Assembly: GCA_021841795.1 (NCBI GenBank)
Contig: JAKCDN010000230.1
Location: 1 to 5,299, forward strand
DNA: 5,299 nucleotides
Origin: Acidobacteriota bacterium
GTDB lineage: Bacteria; Acidobacteriota; Terriglobia; Terriglobales; Acidobacteriaceae
Reading direction: 5' to 3'
In this document: positions 5,189 through 5,299 of the stretch, piece after piece
Layout: every line of letters starts with the position of its first letter
How positions within the stretch are numbered: position 1 is the stretch's first letter
Notes under the pieces: model-generated
Seen by the model: only the letters and a program-made list of their open reading frames with translations
Told to the model about the DNA's origin: nothing
Database searches by the model: none
Translations under genes and position numbers: made by a program

Positions 5189-5299
5189 CTACGGCAGGTA
5201 GTAGCGGAACGACGTGAAGATCATGTTGTCGTCGCCGTGCGCGCCGCCGCCGGGATTGTTCACGCCGCCATTGCCAGACCAGAGGTCGCGGCGAATCCA
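5189..5299 (-). CDS. C-terminal end of a probable outer-membrane beta-barrel protein (partial)
   Basis: The last 36 codons of a minus-strand gene that enters from beyond the window, ending at a TAG at 5189-5191. The visible part has a Gly/Asn-rich stretch (SGNGGVNNPGGGAHGDDN, loop-like) followed by MIFTSFRYYLP at the very end. A loop leading to an aromatic terminal strand of alternating polar and apolar residues is how many outer-membrane barrel proteins end, and the protein finishes close to that strand. The family cannot be named from so little. The well-placed 13-bp terminator downstream supports a real gene end. Confidence 0.6.
   Translation of the reverse strand, partial: WIRRDLWSGNGGVNNPGGGAHGDDNMIFTSFRYYLP

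Overview
The window is GC-rich bacterial DNA. It is built around a four-gene translation cluster, rplM–rpsI–rpsB–tsf (ribosomal proteins L13, S9 and S2, then elongation factor Ts), all on the + strand. The gene order, a short 217-residue EF-Ts, a PEP-CTERM (exosortase-type) sorting tail and the end of a probable outer-membrane barrel protein point to a Gram-negative bacterium. Acidobacteriota is my best guess; this is an inference from gene content and not a database result.

Layout. Positions 1-139 hold no gene I can support. A classical short-chain dehydrogenase/reductase (SDR) runs from 140 to 931. Positions 932-1499 have no gene, but contain a good sigma-70-type promoter at 1077-1105 and then a structured rplM leader of about 390 nt, which includes a terminator-like hairpin at 1404-1426. 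The genes follow: rplM 1500-1925, rpsI 2052-2447, rpsB 2612-3469 (TTG start behind a perfect Shine-Dalgarno) and tsf 3628-4281. A strong intrinsic terminator at 4364-4399 closes the cluster.

The rest is on the - strand. At 4426-4457 is a terminator facing the tsf one. It serves a PEP-CTERM coding remnant (4520 to about 4867) that has a convincing C-terminus but no start codon or signal peptide. Positions 4928-5073 look empty. A 13-bp terminator at 5074-5113 then follows the last 36 codons of a further gene, which enters from beyond the window end (5189-5299).

The core genes are conventional, and the unusual content lies between them. All three spacers inside the cluster are long (126, 164 and 158 bp), and each contains a substantial RNA hairpin: a two-tier stem after rplM, a 17-pair stem with three G·U pairs after rpsI followed by two tight hairpins before rpsB, and a terminator plus a second hairpin between rpsB and tsf. 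The rplM and rpsI hairpins start with nearly the same motif at the same distance from the stop codon. The tsf terminator and the terminator of the last - strand gene match at 24 of 29 positions. I therefore suggest that expression across this operon is graded by attenuation, RNA processing or ribosomal-protein feedback at the junctions. I see no evidence for a wholly new protein system here.
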